A stretch of DNA of 64,000 bases from Roseateles oligotrophus (GTDB lineage: Bacteria > Pseudomonadota > Gammaproteobacteria > Burkholderiales > Burkholderiaceae_C). The DNA lies in NCBI RefSeq assembly GCF_025717515.1, contig NZ_JAJIRN010000004.1, forward strand, positions 248,001 to 312,000, read 5' to 3'. Under the pieces are notes generated by a model, which saw nothing but the letters and a program-made list of their open reading frames with translations, did no database searches and was not told the origin of the DNA. Positions 46,658-55,437 of the stretch are shown piece after piece; within the stretch, counting starts at the first letter, position 1, and every line of letters begins with the position of its first letter. A program made the translations under genes and the position numbers.

Positions 46658-47587
46658 ATGATGACTGACTTCGAATTCCTTCTTTCGCCCTGGGTATTGG
46701 GCCTGTTCGGTCTGTGCATCGGCAGTTTTCTCAATGTGGTGATCCACCGCACACCGCTGATGCTTGAGCGGCAATGGCTCGGAGATGCGGCCGCCCAGCT
46801 TGGCGATGCGGCCGAGCTGGGCCGCGCCAGCGCGATCTCCAAAGGTGAAGCCGACAAACTGGCCGCCGCCGCCAACGCCTTGAGCGTGCATATATCCAAG
46901 CTGCCCCAGCTTGGCATCGCCCTGCCCCGTTCGCGCTGCCCCAAGTGCGGCCACCAACTGGCCTGGCATGAGAATTTGCCGCTACTTGGCTATTTGCTGC
47001 TGCGGGGCAAATGCTCGGCCTGCAAGACCCCGATCTCGATGCGTTACCCCTTGATCGAACTGACCTGCGGCCTGCTGTTCGCTGCATTGTCCTGGCGCTT
47101 CGGCGCACAGCCGAGCACGCTGCTGTGGTGCGGTTTTGGTGCCGCGCTATTGGCCCTGGCCGCGATCGACTGGGACACCACCCTCTTGCCCGACTCGCTC
47201 AACCAACCCTTGCTATGGGCCGGATTGGCCGCATCGCTGTTCGGCCTCACCGTACCTTTGGCCGACGCGCTAACGGGCGCCCTGGTCGGCTACCTGTCGC
47301 TGTGGTCGGTCTATTGGCTGTTCAAGCTTGCCACCGGCAAAGAGGGCATGGGCTACGGCGACTTCAAGTTGCTGGCTGCGCTGGGCGCTTGGTTGGGCTG
47401 GCAGATGGTGCTACCGATTGTGCTGGGAGCCTCGGTGATAGGCGCTATCGTCGGCATTGGCATGAAGATGATGGCGAATCTTCGCGAGGGCCGCTATGTG
47501 CCCTTTGGCCCCTTTCTGGCCGGCGGCGGGTTTGTCGTCTTGTTCGCAGGCGCGCCGCGCGTGCTGGGCTGGCTCGGTTGGGCGTGA
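46658..47587 (+). CDS. pilD: prepilin peptidase/N-methyltransferase PilD
   Basis: A 309-residue membrane protease that cleaves and N-methylates type IV prepilins. The N-terminal GSFLNVVIHRTP motif and the zinc tetracysteine CPKCGH ... CSACK of the methylase part are present. The aspartate proteases are D-AIDWDTTLLPD and the GxGD motif MGYGDFK. A segment of about 55 residues rich in Ala between the first motif and the cysteines is longer than in Pseudomonas PilD. Membrane helices fill the C-terminal half. Its stop overlaps the coaE start (GTGA). Confidence 0.95.
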   Translation: MMTDFEFLLSPWVLGLFGLCIGSFLNVVIHRTPLMLERQWLGDAAAQLGDAAELGRASAISKGEADKLAAAANALSVHISKLPQLGIALPRSRCPKCGHQLAWHENLPLLGYLLLRGKCSACKTPISMRYPLIELTCGLLFAALSWRFGAQPSTLLWCGFGAALLALAAIDWDTTLLPDSLNQPLLWAGLAASLFGLTVPLADALTGALVGYLSLWSVYWLFKLATGKEGMGYGDFKLLAALGAWLGWQMVLPIVLGASVIGAIVGIGMKMMANLREGRYVPFGPFLAGGGFVVLFAGAPRVLGWLGWA

Positions 47588-48186
47588 AAATTGGCCTGAC
47601 CGGCGGCATCGGCAGCGGCAAAAGCACCGTCGCCGGTTTTTGGCAGGAAGCCGGTGCAGCCTTGATCGACACCGATGCGATAGCCCGTCAGCTCAGCGGG
47701 CCTGACGGTGCGGCGATGGCGGCCATCGCGGCCGAATTTGGCTCAACCATGCTGACGCCGGACGGCGCCTTGAATCGATCGGCCATGCGTGAACTGGCTT
47801 TTTCTGACGCGACAGCCAAACAGCGGCTGGAGGCGATCCTGCATCCGATGATTGGCGCTCGGGCGCGCTGCCAAGCCGAGGCAGCGCAGGCGGCCGGCAT
47901 GCAGTGGATCGTGTTCGACGTCCCCTTGCTGGTGGAATCGGGTCATTGGCGCGAGCGGGTCGACCGCGTGCTGGTGCTCGACTGCAGCGAGCAAACACAG
48001 ATGGCCCGGGTCAGCGCAAGGCCGGGCTGGACAAGCAGTTCCGCCGCATCGGTATTGGCGGCGCAGGCCAGCCGCGCTCAGCGCCGCGCCTGCGCTGACG
48101 CGGTCATTTACAACGATGGCCTTGATCTGGCGGCGCTCAGGGAGCATGTCCTGACCCTCTGTGCGCAGTGGCGCCGGTGCAAATAA
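47584..48186 (+). CDS. coaE: dephospho-CoA kinase
   Basis: A 200-residue kinase that performs the last step of coenzyme A synthesis, phosphorylating the 3'-hydroxyl of dephospho-CoA. The P-loop GGIGSGKST is at residues 7-15, with LIDTDAIARQL, then HP-x-I-GARARCQ and VFDVPLLVESG as family motifs. The start is a GTG overlapping the pilD stop by four bases; a longer open frame upstream only runs through pilD in another frame. The pilD-coaE order is conserved in proteobacteria. Confidence 0.95.
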   Translation: MKIGLTGGIGSGKSTVAGFWQEAGAALIDTDAIARQLSGPDGAAMAAIAAEFGSTMLTPDGALNRSAMRELAFSDATAKQRLEAILHPMIGARARCQAEAAQAAGMQWIVFDVPLLVESGHWRERVDRVLVLDCSEQTQMARVSARPGWTSSSAASVLAAQASRAQRRACADAVIYNDGLDLAALREHVLTLCAQWRRCK

Positions 48187-48296
48187 GGCTCAGGCCTTTC
48201 GACATTGTTGACGAAGGCCGCTCTGGCTGTGGAACAATTGGCGAGTTTGCTGCACGGCACTGTGCGGCACTGTGACCTTCAAGCTGATTGATAGGG

Positions 48297-49061
48297 ATGA
48301 CCGCCTTGGTCCTATACGAGTACCCATTCAACGAGAGCATCCGCACGATGCTGCGTCTGGAGCATCTGTTTGACCGCCTCGGTCAACTGATGGAGCGCGA
48401 GACTCCGCTCGATCACCATTTCGCCTTGGTCACGATGTTCGAGATCATCGATGTGGCGTCGCGGGCCGATCTGAAGTCGGATCTGCTGAAGGAGCTGGAG
48501 CGGCACAAGGCCCAACTCAACGCCTATCGCGGCAACCCTGGCGTCGCCGAAGGGCTGTTGGACGAGGTGATTGCTCGCATCGACAAGGCCTATGCGGGGC
48601 TCAATCAACTGGTCGGCAAGGCCGGCGCATGCCTGGGCTCGAATGAATGGCTGATGAGTATTCGCAGCCGCATCAGCATCCCCGGCGGCACCTGCGAATT
48701 CGATCTGCCGGCCTATTACACCTGGCAGCAGTTCTTGCCGGCCCGCCGACGTAACGACCTGATGCAGTGGACGCAAAGTCTGATGCCTCTGGCCGAAGCC
48801 TTGCAAGTGCTCTTGGGCCTGCTGCGCGACTCCGGCTCCGCCCACAAGGTGGCGGCGGTGGGCGGGCAGTTCCAGCAAAGCCTGGGGGCCGGCCGCGTGT
48901 TCCAGTTGCTGCGCATGCGCATTGACCCGAGCCTGGGGCTGGTGCCCGAGATCAGTGGCCATCGCCTGATGATCTCGATCCGCATGATGCGCCAGGACGA
49001 AGACGGTCGGCTCAAGTCGACGCAACAGGACGCCAGCTTTGAGCTGACGCTGTGCGCATGA
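48297..49061 (+). CDS. zapD: cell division protein ZapD
   Basis: A 254-residue FtsZ-associated protein that bundles FtsZ filaments. It begins [20 protein letters not shown], the diagnostic ZapD N-terminus, with a helical first half and a beta-rich second half ([20 protein letters not shown]). The ATG at 48297 was chosen; a TTG three codons upstream is the only other candidate. Between coaE and this gene a bulged stem GGCCTTTCG/CGAAGGCC lies near 48196-48222. The position pilD-coaE-zapD-yacG is the conserved one. Confidence 0.94.
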   Translation: MTALVLYEYPFNESIRTMLRLEHLFDRLGQLMERETPLDHHFALVTMFEIIDVASRADLKSDLLKELERHKAQLNAYRGNPGVAEGLLDEVIARIDKAYAGLNQLVGKAGACLGSNEWLMSIRSRISIPGGTCEFDLPAYYTWQQFLPARRRNDLMQWTQSLMPLAEALQVLLGLLRDSGSAHKVAAVGGQFQQSLGAGRVFQLLRMRIDPSLGLVPEISGHRLMISIRMMRQDEDGRLKSTQQDASFELTLCA

Positions 49062-49170
49062 TGTGGCCCACCCCCGTAGGCGCTTCGCGCCAGCCCTTCA
49101 AGGGGGCGCGCCCGATGGCCCGGCAGAACCGGGTCCATGGGCGCTGCTCGGCAAGACAGACAGTACCGCA

Positions 49171-49362
49171 ATGACTCCTTCCTCCTCACCCAAAATCGTT
49201 CGCTGCCCGACCTGCGGCGGTGACTCTATCTTTGCGCCCAGCAATCTATGGCGGCCTTTTTGCAGCGAGCGCTGCCGCCAGATCGACCTCGGCGCCTGGG
49301 CCAGCGAGAGTTTCGCCGTGCCGGCCAGCCCGCCGGTCGAAGACGATTCCTTACCGCATTAA
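49171..49362 (+). CDS. yacG: DNA gyrase inhibitor YacG
   Basis: A 63-residue zinc protein. Four cysteines C12, C15, C31 and C35 (RCPTCGG and [12 protein letters not shown]) form the zinc site, and the acidic tail region WASESFAVP is typical. It binds GyrB and inhibits gyrase in Escherichia coli. The ATG at 49171 is chosen by family length; the 108 bases before are open in frame but look non-coding and hold a GC-rich inverted patch. It overlaps the convergent HAD gene by 12 bp. Confidence 0.93.
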   Translation: MTPSSSPKIVRCPTCGGDSIFAPSNLWRPFCSERCRQIDLGAWASESFAVPASPPVEDDSLPH

Positions 49363-49962
49363 TTGGACCAAATCGAGCCGAGCCTGGCCGGCCGTTGTGA
49401 ACAACAAGGCCTGCCAACCCAAGGTCTTGGCCGCCTCGATATTGGCCGGGTGATCATCCAGAAACACGCAGGTTTCGGGCGCGAGGCCGAATCGTTCGCT
49501 GGCGATCTGGAAGATCTCCGCGCGCGGCTTTGAATGCTTGACCCGCCCCGAGAACACCCCGGACTCAAACCATTGCTGCAGCGGGTGAGCCCGCTCCAGA
49601 TGATCGGCATAAGGCTCGGGCATATTTGACAGATAGAAGAGCCGGTGCCCGGCCTGCTTCAACTCGGCAATCAGAGCGGCCGTATCGACCTGCAATTGCA
49701 ACTCGTCCGGCACCGCAGCCACCACCTGCGCGACCTCGGCCGCCGGCCAACCGGTGCGCAGGGCAATTCGCTGGATGACGGTGTCGGCGTCGATCAAACC
49801 CTGATCAAACGCGCCCCAATCGCCACCATAGTTCTCGAAGAACTGCGCGGCCACCAAAGCGCCCTGCGCCGCGTCGGCCACCCGATGCGGCCACAGTCGC
49901 GCCAAGAAGCTCGGCGGGTGCCAGCGGAACACCACGCCGCCGAAATCAAAGACGATATTCAT
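49351..49962 (-). CDS. HAD hydrolase, YihX-like sugar phosphatase
   Basis: A 203-residue haloacid-dehalogenase-type phosphatase. Motif I is FDFGGVVF (D6, with glycine at the usual second Asp position, as in YihX-type DLGNV), motif II YLSNMPE, motif III KPRAEIF and motif [14 protein letters not shown]. The helical cap is inserted after motif I. YihX of Escherichia coli acts on alpha-glucose-1-phosphate, and the coupling with pgi (ATGA overlap at 49959-49962) suits a sugar-phosphate substrate. The exact substrate is not determined by sequence. Confidence 0.88.
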   Translation of the reverse strand: MNIVFDFGGVVFRWHPPSFLARLWPHRVADAAQGALVAAQFFENYGGDWGAFDQGLIDADTVIQRIALRTGWPAAEVAQVVAAVPDELQLQVDTAALIAELKQAGHRLFYLSNMPEPYADHLERAHPLQQWFESGVFSGRVKHSKPRAEIFQIASERFGLAPETCVFLDDHPANIEAAKTLGWQALLFTTAGQARLDLVQLMR

Positions 49963-51599
49963 GCGAGCAGGTGCTTCAAGAGTCCGGCGGTGGAGCCGTC
50001 AAGCCCGGTCGTGTCGCCACTGCTCAAACGCGGCAGCAATTGCCCGCACAAGGCCTTGCCCAACTCCACGCCCCATTGGTCAAAACTGTTGATGCCCCAT
50101 AGCGCGCCGCTGACGAACACGCGTTGCTCGTACAAAGCGATCAAGGCGCCCAGCGAGCTTGGAGTGAGCCGGTCAAGCACCAACGTGGTACTCGGCCGAT
50201 TGCCAGGGAAGCTACGGTGGCGCGCCACGGTCGCGGCATCGAGTTCTTTGGAGGCCGTGGGCGCCGACTCTTGCAAGGCTTCTTCGAACGATTTGCCCTG
50301 CATCAACGCCTGCGACTGGGCCAGGCAATTGGCCAGCAACTTGCGATGCTGATCCAGCAACAAGGCCTTCATCTCGCCCTGCACATGCTCACCATGATTG
50401 GGCGTCTTGACGGCGATGAACTCGACCGGAATCACATCCGTCCCCTGATGCAACATCTGGAAATAGGCATGTTGGCCATTGGTGCCGGCCTCGCCCCAGA
50501 CCACCGGGCTGGTCGCATAAGGCAAGGTCTGACCCTCCAGGTCGACGCCCTTGCCATTGCTCTCCATCTCCAACTGCTGCAGATAGGCCGGCAAGCGGCC
50601 CAAGCCCTGGTGGTAAGGCGCCACGCTGCGGCTGCTGAAACCATGGAAATTGCGGTACCAGATGTCCAGCAGGCCGAGCTGAACCGGCAGGTTCCGCTCC
50701 AGCGGCGTGCGGGCGAAATGCTGATCCATCGCATGGGCGCCGGCCAGCAAGGCGCGGAAGTTCTCGGCGCCGATGGCGATGGCGATCGGCAGGCCTATCA
50801 CCGACCAGAGCGAATAGCGCCCGCCGACCCAGTCCCAAAAACCAAAGGTCGTGGTGATGCCGAAGGCGCCGGCCGCCGCCGTGTTGCTGCTGGTGGCGAC
50901 GAAGTGACGCGCTATGTCGCTGCCACCCGCGGCCACAAACCAGGCTTTGGCAGCCAAGGCATTGGCCAGCGTTTCTTGCGTGGTGAAGGTCTTGGAGGCG
51001 ATCACGAACAGCGTCGTGGCAGGCTTCAAGTCGCGCAGCACCGGTGCCAGATCATGGCCATCGACATTGGAGACAAAGTGCAGCTTCAGCCCATGCTGGG
51101 TGTAGGCCTGCAAGGCGCGCACCACCATCGCCGGGCCCAGATCGGAGCCGCCGATGCCGATGTGCACGACGTCGGTGATGCCGCTCTTGCTTGTGTCACG
51201 CACGCTTTCGGCAAAGGCCAGCATGCTGCTCAGCGAGGCCTGCACCTCATCGCTGAACAAAAAACCCTTGCCGGCGGGGGCCCGCAGCGCGCTGTGCAAC
51301 ACCGCCCGACCCTCGGTCAGATTGATCGGCTCGCCCGCCAACATCGCATCACGCTTGCCCTCCAGCCCGCAGTCCCTGGCCAATTGCAGCAACAAGGCCA
51401 TGGTGTCGGCGTCGATGCGGTTCTTGGACAAGTCAGCGAATACCTCGGGCGCCGTCAGCGTCCAGGCGGCATAACGCCCGGCGTCGGCGGCAAAGGCCTG
51501 GCGCAGATCAAAACGCCGGCCGGCGCTTTGGAAATGCGCTTGCAGCAAGCCCCAGGCGGGGCTTTGGTCACAACGCGATGCGACGGGTGAAGAAGACAT
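49959..51599 (-). CDS. pgi: glucose-6-phosphate isomerase
   Basis: A 546-residue isomerase interconverting glucose-6-phosphate and fructose-6-phosphate. Recognisable parts are VVHIGIGGSDLGPAMV (phosphate site), the signature FVIASKTFTTQET, the catalytic Glu region PYVVWGEAGTNGQHAYF-like (TSPVVWGEAGTNGQHAYFQM), and SFDQWGVELGK near the end. Its start is one base after the tal stop, and it overlaps the HAD gene at its end. It acts with zwf and tal in a combined Entner-Doudoroff/pentose-phosphate set. Confidence 0.95.
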   Translation of the reverse strand: MSSSPVASRCDQSPAWGLLQAHFQSAGRRFDLRQAFAADAGRYAAWTLTAPEVFADLSKNRIDADTMALLLQLARDCGLEGKRDAMLAGEPINLTEGRAVLHSALRAPAGKGFLFSDEVQASLSSMLAFAESVRDTSKSGITDVVHIGIGGSDLGPAMVVRALQAYTQHGLKLHFVSNVDGHDLAPVLRDLKPATTLFVIASKTFTTQETLANALAAKAWFVAAGGSDIARHFVATSSNTAAAGAFGITTTFGFWDWVGGRYSLWSVIGLPIAIAIGAENFRALLAGAHAMDQHFARTPLERNLPVQLGLLDIWYRNFHGFSSRSVAPYHQGLGRLPAYLQQLEMESNGKGVDLEGQTLPYATSPVVWGEAGTNGQHAYFQMLHQGTDVIPVEFIAVKTPNHGEHVQGEMKALLLDQHRKLLANCLAQSQALMQGKSFEEALQESAPTASKELDAATVARHRSFPGNRPSTTLVLDRLTPSSLGALIALYEQRVFVSGALWGINSFDQWGVELGKALCGQLLPRLSSGDTTGLDGSTAGLLKHLLA

Positions 51600-51600
51600 A

Positions 51601-52545
51601 TCAGCTCACAATCATCTGATCCAGTTTGGCCGAGTCGACAGCAAACAGGCGGATACCTTCGGCCAGCTTTTCAGTCGCCATGGCATCCTGGTTGAGGGCG
51701 AAGCGGAACGCCGCTTCATCGAAAGAAACTTCTGCCAAGTCCAGCCGCTTGGCGGCGTCGGCGTCCAGCGCCAGCGGCAAGGCGGCGTCGAGCTGTTGCA
51801 GCTGCGCCAGCAGATCCGGGCTGATGGTCAGCAAGTCGCAACCGGCCAAGGCCTGGATCTGGCCGACATTGCGGAAGCTCGCGCCCATCACCTCGGTGCG
51901 GATGTCATGCTTTTTGTAATAACTGAAGATCTGCGCGACCGACTTGACGCCCGGGTCATTGGCGCCCGCCATCGCGGCCTCGTCCCAAGCCGGGCCGGCG
52001 CTCTTCTTGTACCAGTCGTAGATGCGGCCGACAAAGGGCGAAATCAGCTGAATACCGGCCTCGCCGCAGGCGACGGCCTGGCAGAAGGAGAACAGCAGGG
52101 TCAGATTGCAATGGATGCCTTCGAGCTCCAACTCACGGGCGGCCTGAATGCCCTCCCAAGTCGAGGCGATCTTGATCAGCACGCGCTCGCGCGCAATGCC
52201 GGCGGCCTCATACAGGCCGATGATGCGGCGCGCACGCGCCAGCGTGGCCGCCTTGTCGAAGCTCAGGCGTGCATCCACCTCGGTCGAGACCCGGCCAGGT
52301 ACCACCTTCAAAATTTCCAGACCGAAGCGCACCAAGACCCGATCAACGATCTCGTCCAGCGCCAGGCCCTGGTGGGCGGCGACGGTGTCGGTCAACAGCG
52401 GCGCGTAGTCGGGCGACTGCACCGCCTTCAGGATCAAGGACGGGTTGGTGGTGGCGTCGCGCGGCGCGAACTGCGCCAGTTGCAAGAAGTTGCCGGTGTC
52501 GGCCACCACGGTGGTCAGGGATTTGAGTTGGTCCAGTTGATTCAT
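51601..52545 (-). CDS. tal: transaldolase
   Basis: A 314-residue transaldolase of the TalB type. Family features are [12 protein letters not shown] (about 30-41), the Schiff-base lysine K125 in [12 protein letters not shown], and [19 protein letters not shown]. It transfers a dihydroxyacetone unit between sugar phosphates in the non-oxidative pentose phosphate pathway. It is the first gene of the leftward tal-pgi-HAD operon and is divergent from zwf, with a 255-bp spacer that has two similar palindromes. Confidence 0.95.
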   Translation of the reverse strand: MNQLDQLKSLTTVVADTGNFLQLAQFAPRDATTNPSLILKAVQSPDYAPLLTDTVAAHQGLALDEIVDRVLVRFGLEILKVVPGRVSTEVDARLSFDKAATLARARRIIGLYEAAGIARERVLIKIASTWEGIQAARELELEGIHCNLTLLFSFCQAVACGEAGIQLISPFVGRIYDWYKKSAGPAWDEAAMAGANDPGVKSVAQIFSYYKKHDIRTEVMGASFRNVGQIQALAGCDLLTISPDLLAQLQQLDAALPLALDADAAKRLDLAEVSFDEAAFRFALNQDAMATEKLAEGIRLFAVDSAKLDQMIVS

Positions 52546-52632
52546 GATTGTTTGTCTTTCTGCAAAAAGCTAGCCAGGCCGTATTAGAACCGCTGCCACA
52601 AGCTCCCAGCCGACCGTCTTCACAGCAGAACC

Positions 52633-52647
52633 AAGAACTCAGTTACA
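52633..52647. promoter_or_regulatory. candidate HexR operator, tal-proximal
   Basis: On the minus strand the site reads TGTAACTGAGTTCTT. Its core AACTCAGTT is a palindrome AACT-n-AGTT. It has the length and TGTAA half of the published HexR consensus (TGTAR-T-n3-AYTACA), with several mismatches. It recurs 101 bp away. Confidence 0.45.
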
Positions 52648-52733
52648 ACGCCAAGCCAAGAAAAACTCCCATGAACGCCTGCCCTAGGGACTTCGGTATT
52701 GACCTTTGCAAGAAACTCCGGCATCATAAAACT

Positions 52734-52748
52734 AGAAACTTAGTTACA
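52734..52748. promoter_or_regulatory. candidate HexR operator, zwf-proximal
   Basis: The minus strand reads TGTAACTAAGTTTCT, again with the core AACT-n-AGTT, 53 bp before the zwf ATG. This is a near copy of the site at 52633-52647. With hexR directly after zwf, autoregulation through these sites is likely. Confidence 0.5.
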
Positions 52749-52800
52749 TCAAGTGCCGCCTGAAAATTCTTGGCGCGCTGCATCAGATAAGGCCTGCCTC

Positions 52801-54246
52801 ATGTCATTCGATCTCGTTTTCTTCGGCGGTACCGGCGATCTCACTTGGAGAAAGCTGATGCCGGCGCTGTTCCAGGCCTTCCGCCATGGCAAGCTGCCGG
52901 CTGGCGGGCGGATTTTGGCGGTCGCCCGTGACGAGATGAGCGATGAGCGTTACCGCGAATGGCTGAAAGAGCGCTTCCGGGAGGTTGATGGCTCCAAGCG
53001 CCCCAACGACGAAGAGTTCGAGAAGTTCGCCGCGCTGCTGCATTACCGCCGCATGGATTTGTCGCAGCCCGAGCATTACCAGCGCCTGAAGGAATGGCTG
53101 GGCGAGCGCGCCGCCGACACAGTGGTGCTCTACCTGGCCACCAGCCCGCATCTGTTCACGCAAATCTGCGAGCAACTCGGCGCCGCCGGCCTGAACGAAA
53201 AGCGCGTGCGTGTGGTGCTCGAAAAGCCGCTCGGCCATGACCTCGCCAGCGCACAGGAAATCAACCGCGTGGTGCGCTCGGTGTTCGCCGAGGAGCAGGC
53301 CTTCCGCATCGACCATTACCTCGGCAAGCCCTCGGTGCAGAACCTGATGGCGCTGCGTTTCGGTAACGCATTATTCGAGCCGCTGTGGCGGCGCGAAAGC
53401 ATCGCCAATATCCAGATCACGCTGGCCGAAGGTTTGGGTGTCGGCACACGCGGCGCCTTCTATGACGGCACCGGCGCCTTGCGCGACATGATTCAAAACC
53501 ATGCGCTGCAACTGCTGACTATGATCGCGATGGAGCCGCCGTCAACCCATGACGCCGACGCGATCCGCGACGAAAAGCTCAAGGTGCTGCGCTCGCTGAA
53601 GCCCTTCACGCCCGAGAGCGTGGCCCGCGATGTGATCCGGGGCCAGTACCGCGCCGGCAGCAACGACGGGCAGGCGGTGCCGGGCTATCTGGACGAGGGC
53701 AAGGTGCCGGCCGACAGCCATTGCGAAACCTTTGTCGCATTGCGCACCGAGGTGCAAAACTGGCGCTGGGCCGGCGTGCCCTTCTACCTGCGCACCGGCA
53801 AGCGCCTGGCCGCGCGTGACGCGCAGATCGTCATCAATTTCCGTCAGGTGCCGCATCCGATTTTCCCGGGGGCCAATCAGGCCAACCGCCTGGTGATCAA
53901 GTTGCAGCCTGAAGATGGGCTGGAGCTGCAATTGCTGGCTCACAAGGGCGGCGCCGACAACGAGGCGCTGACGCCGGTGTCCCTGGACCTGGACTTCGAC
54001 AAGGCCTTTGCGGCCAACCGTGTAGGCGCCTACGAGCGTTTGCTGCTGGACGCGATCGCCGGCCGCCTGAACCTATTCGTGCGCAGCGATGAGCAAGAAC
54101 AGGCTTGGCGCTGGGTCGAGCCGATCTTGGACGCCTGGAAGCAGGACAGCACCGGCCCACGCCCCTACTCGGCAGGCTCCTGGGGCCCGGCGGCGGCCAG
54201 CGCCTTGGTGGCGCGTGACGGCTTCGCCTGGGCGGAAGAGCAGTGA
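52801..54246 (+). CDS. zwf: glucose-6-phosphate 1-dehydrogenase
   Basis: A 481-residue dehydrogenase producing 6-phosphogluconolactone and NADPH. The coenzyme site GGTGDLTWRKLMPAL lies at residues 9-23 and the active site RIDHYLGKPSVQNL begins at R169, with the catalytic His region after it. The ATG at 52801 was chosen because it starts the standard MSFDLVFFGG; the frame is open 16 codons before. Its stop overlaps hexR (GTGA). The gluconolactonase, edd and eda genes are not in the window. Confidence 0.95.
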   Translation: MSFDLVFFGGTGDLTWRKLMPALFQAFRHGKLPAGGRILAVARDEMSDERYREWLKERFREVDGSKRPNDEEFEKFAALLHYRRMDLSQPEHYQRLKEWLGERAADTVVLYLATSPHLFTQICEQLGAAGLNEKRVRVVLEKPLGHDLASAQEINRVVRSVFAEEQAFRIDHYLGKPSVQNLMALRFGNALFEPLWRRESIANIQITLAEGLGVGTRGAFYDGTGALRDMIQNHALQLLTMIAMEPPSTHDADAIRDEKLKVLRSLKPFTPESVARDVIRGQYRAGSNDGQAVPGYLDEGKVPADSHCETFVALRTEVQNWRWAGVPFYLRTGKRLAARDAQIVINFRQVPHPIFPGANQANRLVIKLQPEDGLELQLLAHKGGADNEALTPVSLDLDFDKAFAANRVGAYERLLLDAIAGRLNLFVRSDEQEQAWRWVEPILDAWKQDSTGPRPYSAGSWGPAAASALVARDGFAWAEEQ

Positions 54247-55106
54247 GCATCCTAGAGCGGGTCAAGGCGGCCCTGCCGGCCTTGCCGCCCGCAGAGCAAC
54301 GAGTTGCCAAACTGCTGCTGAGTGACGCGCGCTCCTTCGCCAATCTGCCGGTCAGCGAGTTGGCCGACCGTGCTCATGTTTCCAAACCGACGGTGGTGCG
54401 TTTTTGCCGCAGCGTCGGCTATGACGGGCTGACCGATTTCAAACGTAAGCTGGCCGGCAGCGTCAACGAGGGCGTGCCCTTTGTGCACCGGGCGGTGGAC
54501 GAGGATGAAAAACCGGCCGACCTGATCGTCAAGGTGGTCGACAACGCGGTCGCGGCCCTGCTGCATTACCGCAATGATGCCGCCAGCCATGCGTTCGAAA
54601 TCGCCATCAACGCCTTGGCCGAGGCCGGGCGAAACGGGCGGCGGATCGAGTTTTACGGCGTCGGCAACTCCGGCATCGTGGCACAGGACGCACAGCACAA
54701 GTTCTTCCGCCTGGGCGTCAATACCGCCGCCTGCAGCGACGGCCATGTGCAGCTGATGAGCGCCACGATGCTGCAGCCTGGCGACTGCGCCGTCATCATC
54801 AGCAACTCGGGCCGCAGCCGCGACCTGCTGGACGCCGCCGAGATCGCGCGCAAAAAGGGCGCGACCATCATCATCATCACCGCCAGCGGCTCGCCCCTGG
54901 CGGCGCTCGGCCTCGGCCAGGGTCAAGTCTTGCTGGCGGTGGATCACCCCGAGGACTTTGACCGTTACAGTCCGATGGTTTCAAGACTCTTGCATCTGAT
55001 CGCCATCGACATCTTGACCACCGGTGTGGCCCTGCGCCTAGGCTCGACCTTGCGGCCCATACTGCAAGAGATCAAGAAAAATCTGCGTAGCAAACGCTAC
55101 GTTTGA
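54243..55106 (+). CDS. hexR: RpiR-family regulator HexR
   Basis: A 287-residue regulator. The N-terminal RpiR helix-turn-helix (about 35-65) contains SELADRAHVSKPTVVRFCRSVGYDGLTDFK. The C-terminal SIS domain (about 125-260), with FYGVGNSGIVAQDAQHKFFR and ISNSGRSRDLLDAAEIARKKG, binds a sugar phosphate. In other proteobacteria HexR senses 2-keto-3-deoxy-6-phosphogluconate and controls zwf and Entner-Doudoroff genes. It starts at a GTG overlapping the zwf stop. It is convergent with mlaB, four bases apart. Confidence 0.92.
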   Translation: MSILERVKAALPALPPAEQRVAKLLLSDARSFANLPVSELADRAHVSKPTVVRFCRSVGYDGLTDFKRKLAGSVNEGVPFVHRAVDEDEKPADLIVKVVDNAVAALLHYRNDAASHAFEIAINALAEAGRNGRRIEFYGVGNSGIVAQDAQHKFFRLGVNTAACSDGHVQLMSATMLQPGDCAVIISNSGRSRDLLDAAEIARKKGATIIIITASGSPLAALGLGQGQVLLAVDHPEDFDRYSPMVSRLLHLIAIDILTTGVALRLGSTLRPILQEIKKNLRSKRYV

Positions 55107-55110
55107 GCAG

Positions 55111-55437
55111 TTAAGCGGATTGGCCGGAATCCAACAATTCCGGCCAAAGCAGTTCCGCCACGCCGTACACCCGCGCTAGTTCCTGTAACTTGGCCGGCAC
55201 GTTCAGCACCCGCAAACGCAGCCCCAGGTCTGCGCAAAGACGGGCAGCGCTGAGCATCAGCGTCAGCACTACCGAGTCGAATTGCTGCAACTCGGCCGCA
55301 TTGATGCTCAGCTCTGCACCGGCGCCGTTGCTGACCTGAGCGGCCTCGGCTCGCAAACTGGACTGCAGACTCAGCCACAAGGCCGGTGCCGCATCCACCC
55401 GCACCGAAGCCGGCAGCTTAAGCATATGGCTCGGCAT
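55111..55437 (-). CDS. mlaB: STAS-domain protein MlaB
   Basis: A 108-residue STAS-domain protein, the small cytoplasmic subunit of the MlaFEDB phospholipid transporter. The domain shows ELSINAAELQQFDSVVLTLM (about 41-60), the place of the regulatory Ser/Thr, and a hydrophobic C-terminus with YGVAELLWPELL. It follows mlaC without a gap (stop TGA then ATG), as the last gene of the leftward operon. The family stabilises the ATPase MlaF. Confidence 0.88.
   Translation of the reverse strand: MPSHMLKLPASVRVDAAPALWLSLQSSLRAEAAQVSNGAGAELSINAAELQQFDSVVLTLMLSAARLCADLGLRLRVLNVPAKLQELARVYGVAELLWPELLDSGQSA
55120..55147. terminator. perfect hairpin at the hexR/mlaB convergence
   Basis: TTGGCCGGAAT and ATTCCGGCCAA make an 11-bp perfect stem around the six-base loop CCAACA. 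It lies just after hexR, inside the last codons of mlaB on the other strand. It could terminate transcription in both directions, but no T-run follows on either strand. Confidence 0.45.

Noticed and set aside
47011-47583. An N-terminal extension of CoaE by about 190 residues
   Set aside because: The extension is an out-of-frame reading of pilD. The GTG at 47584 gives the normal CoaE length and P-loop position.
52548-52763. A 71-codon frame in the tal/zwf spacer
   Set aside because: It lacks a ribosome site and overlaps both candidate HexR sites and the promoter zone; no family resemblance.
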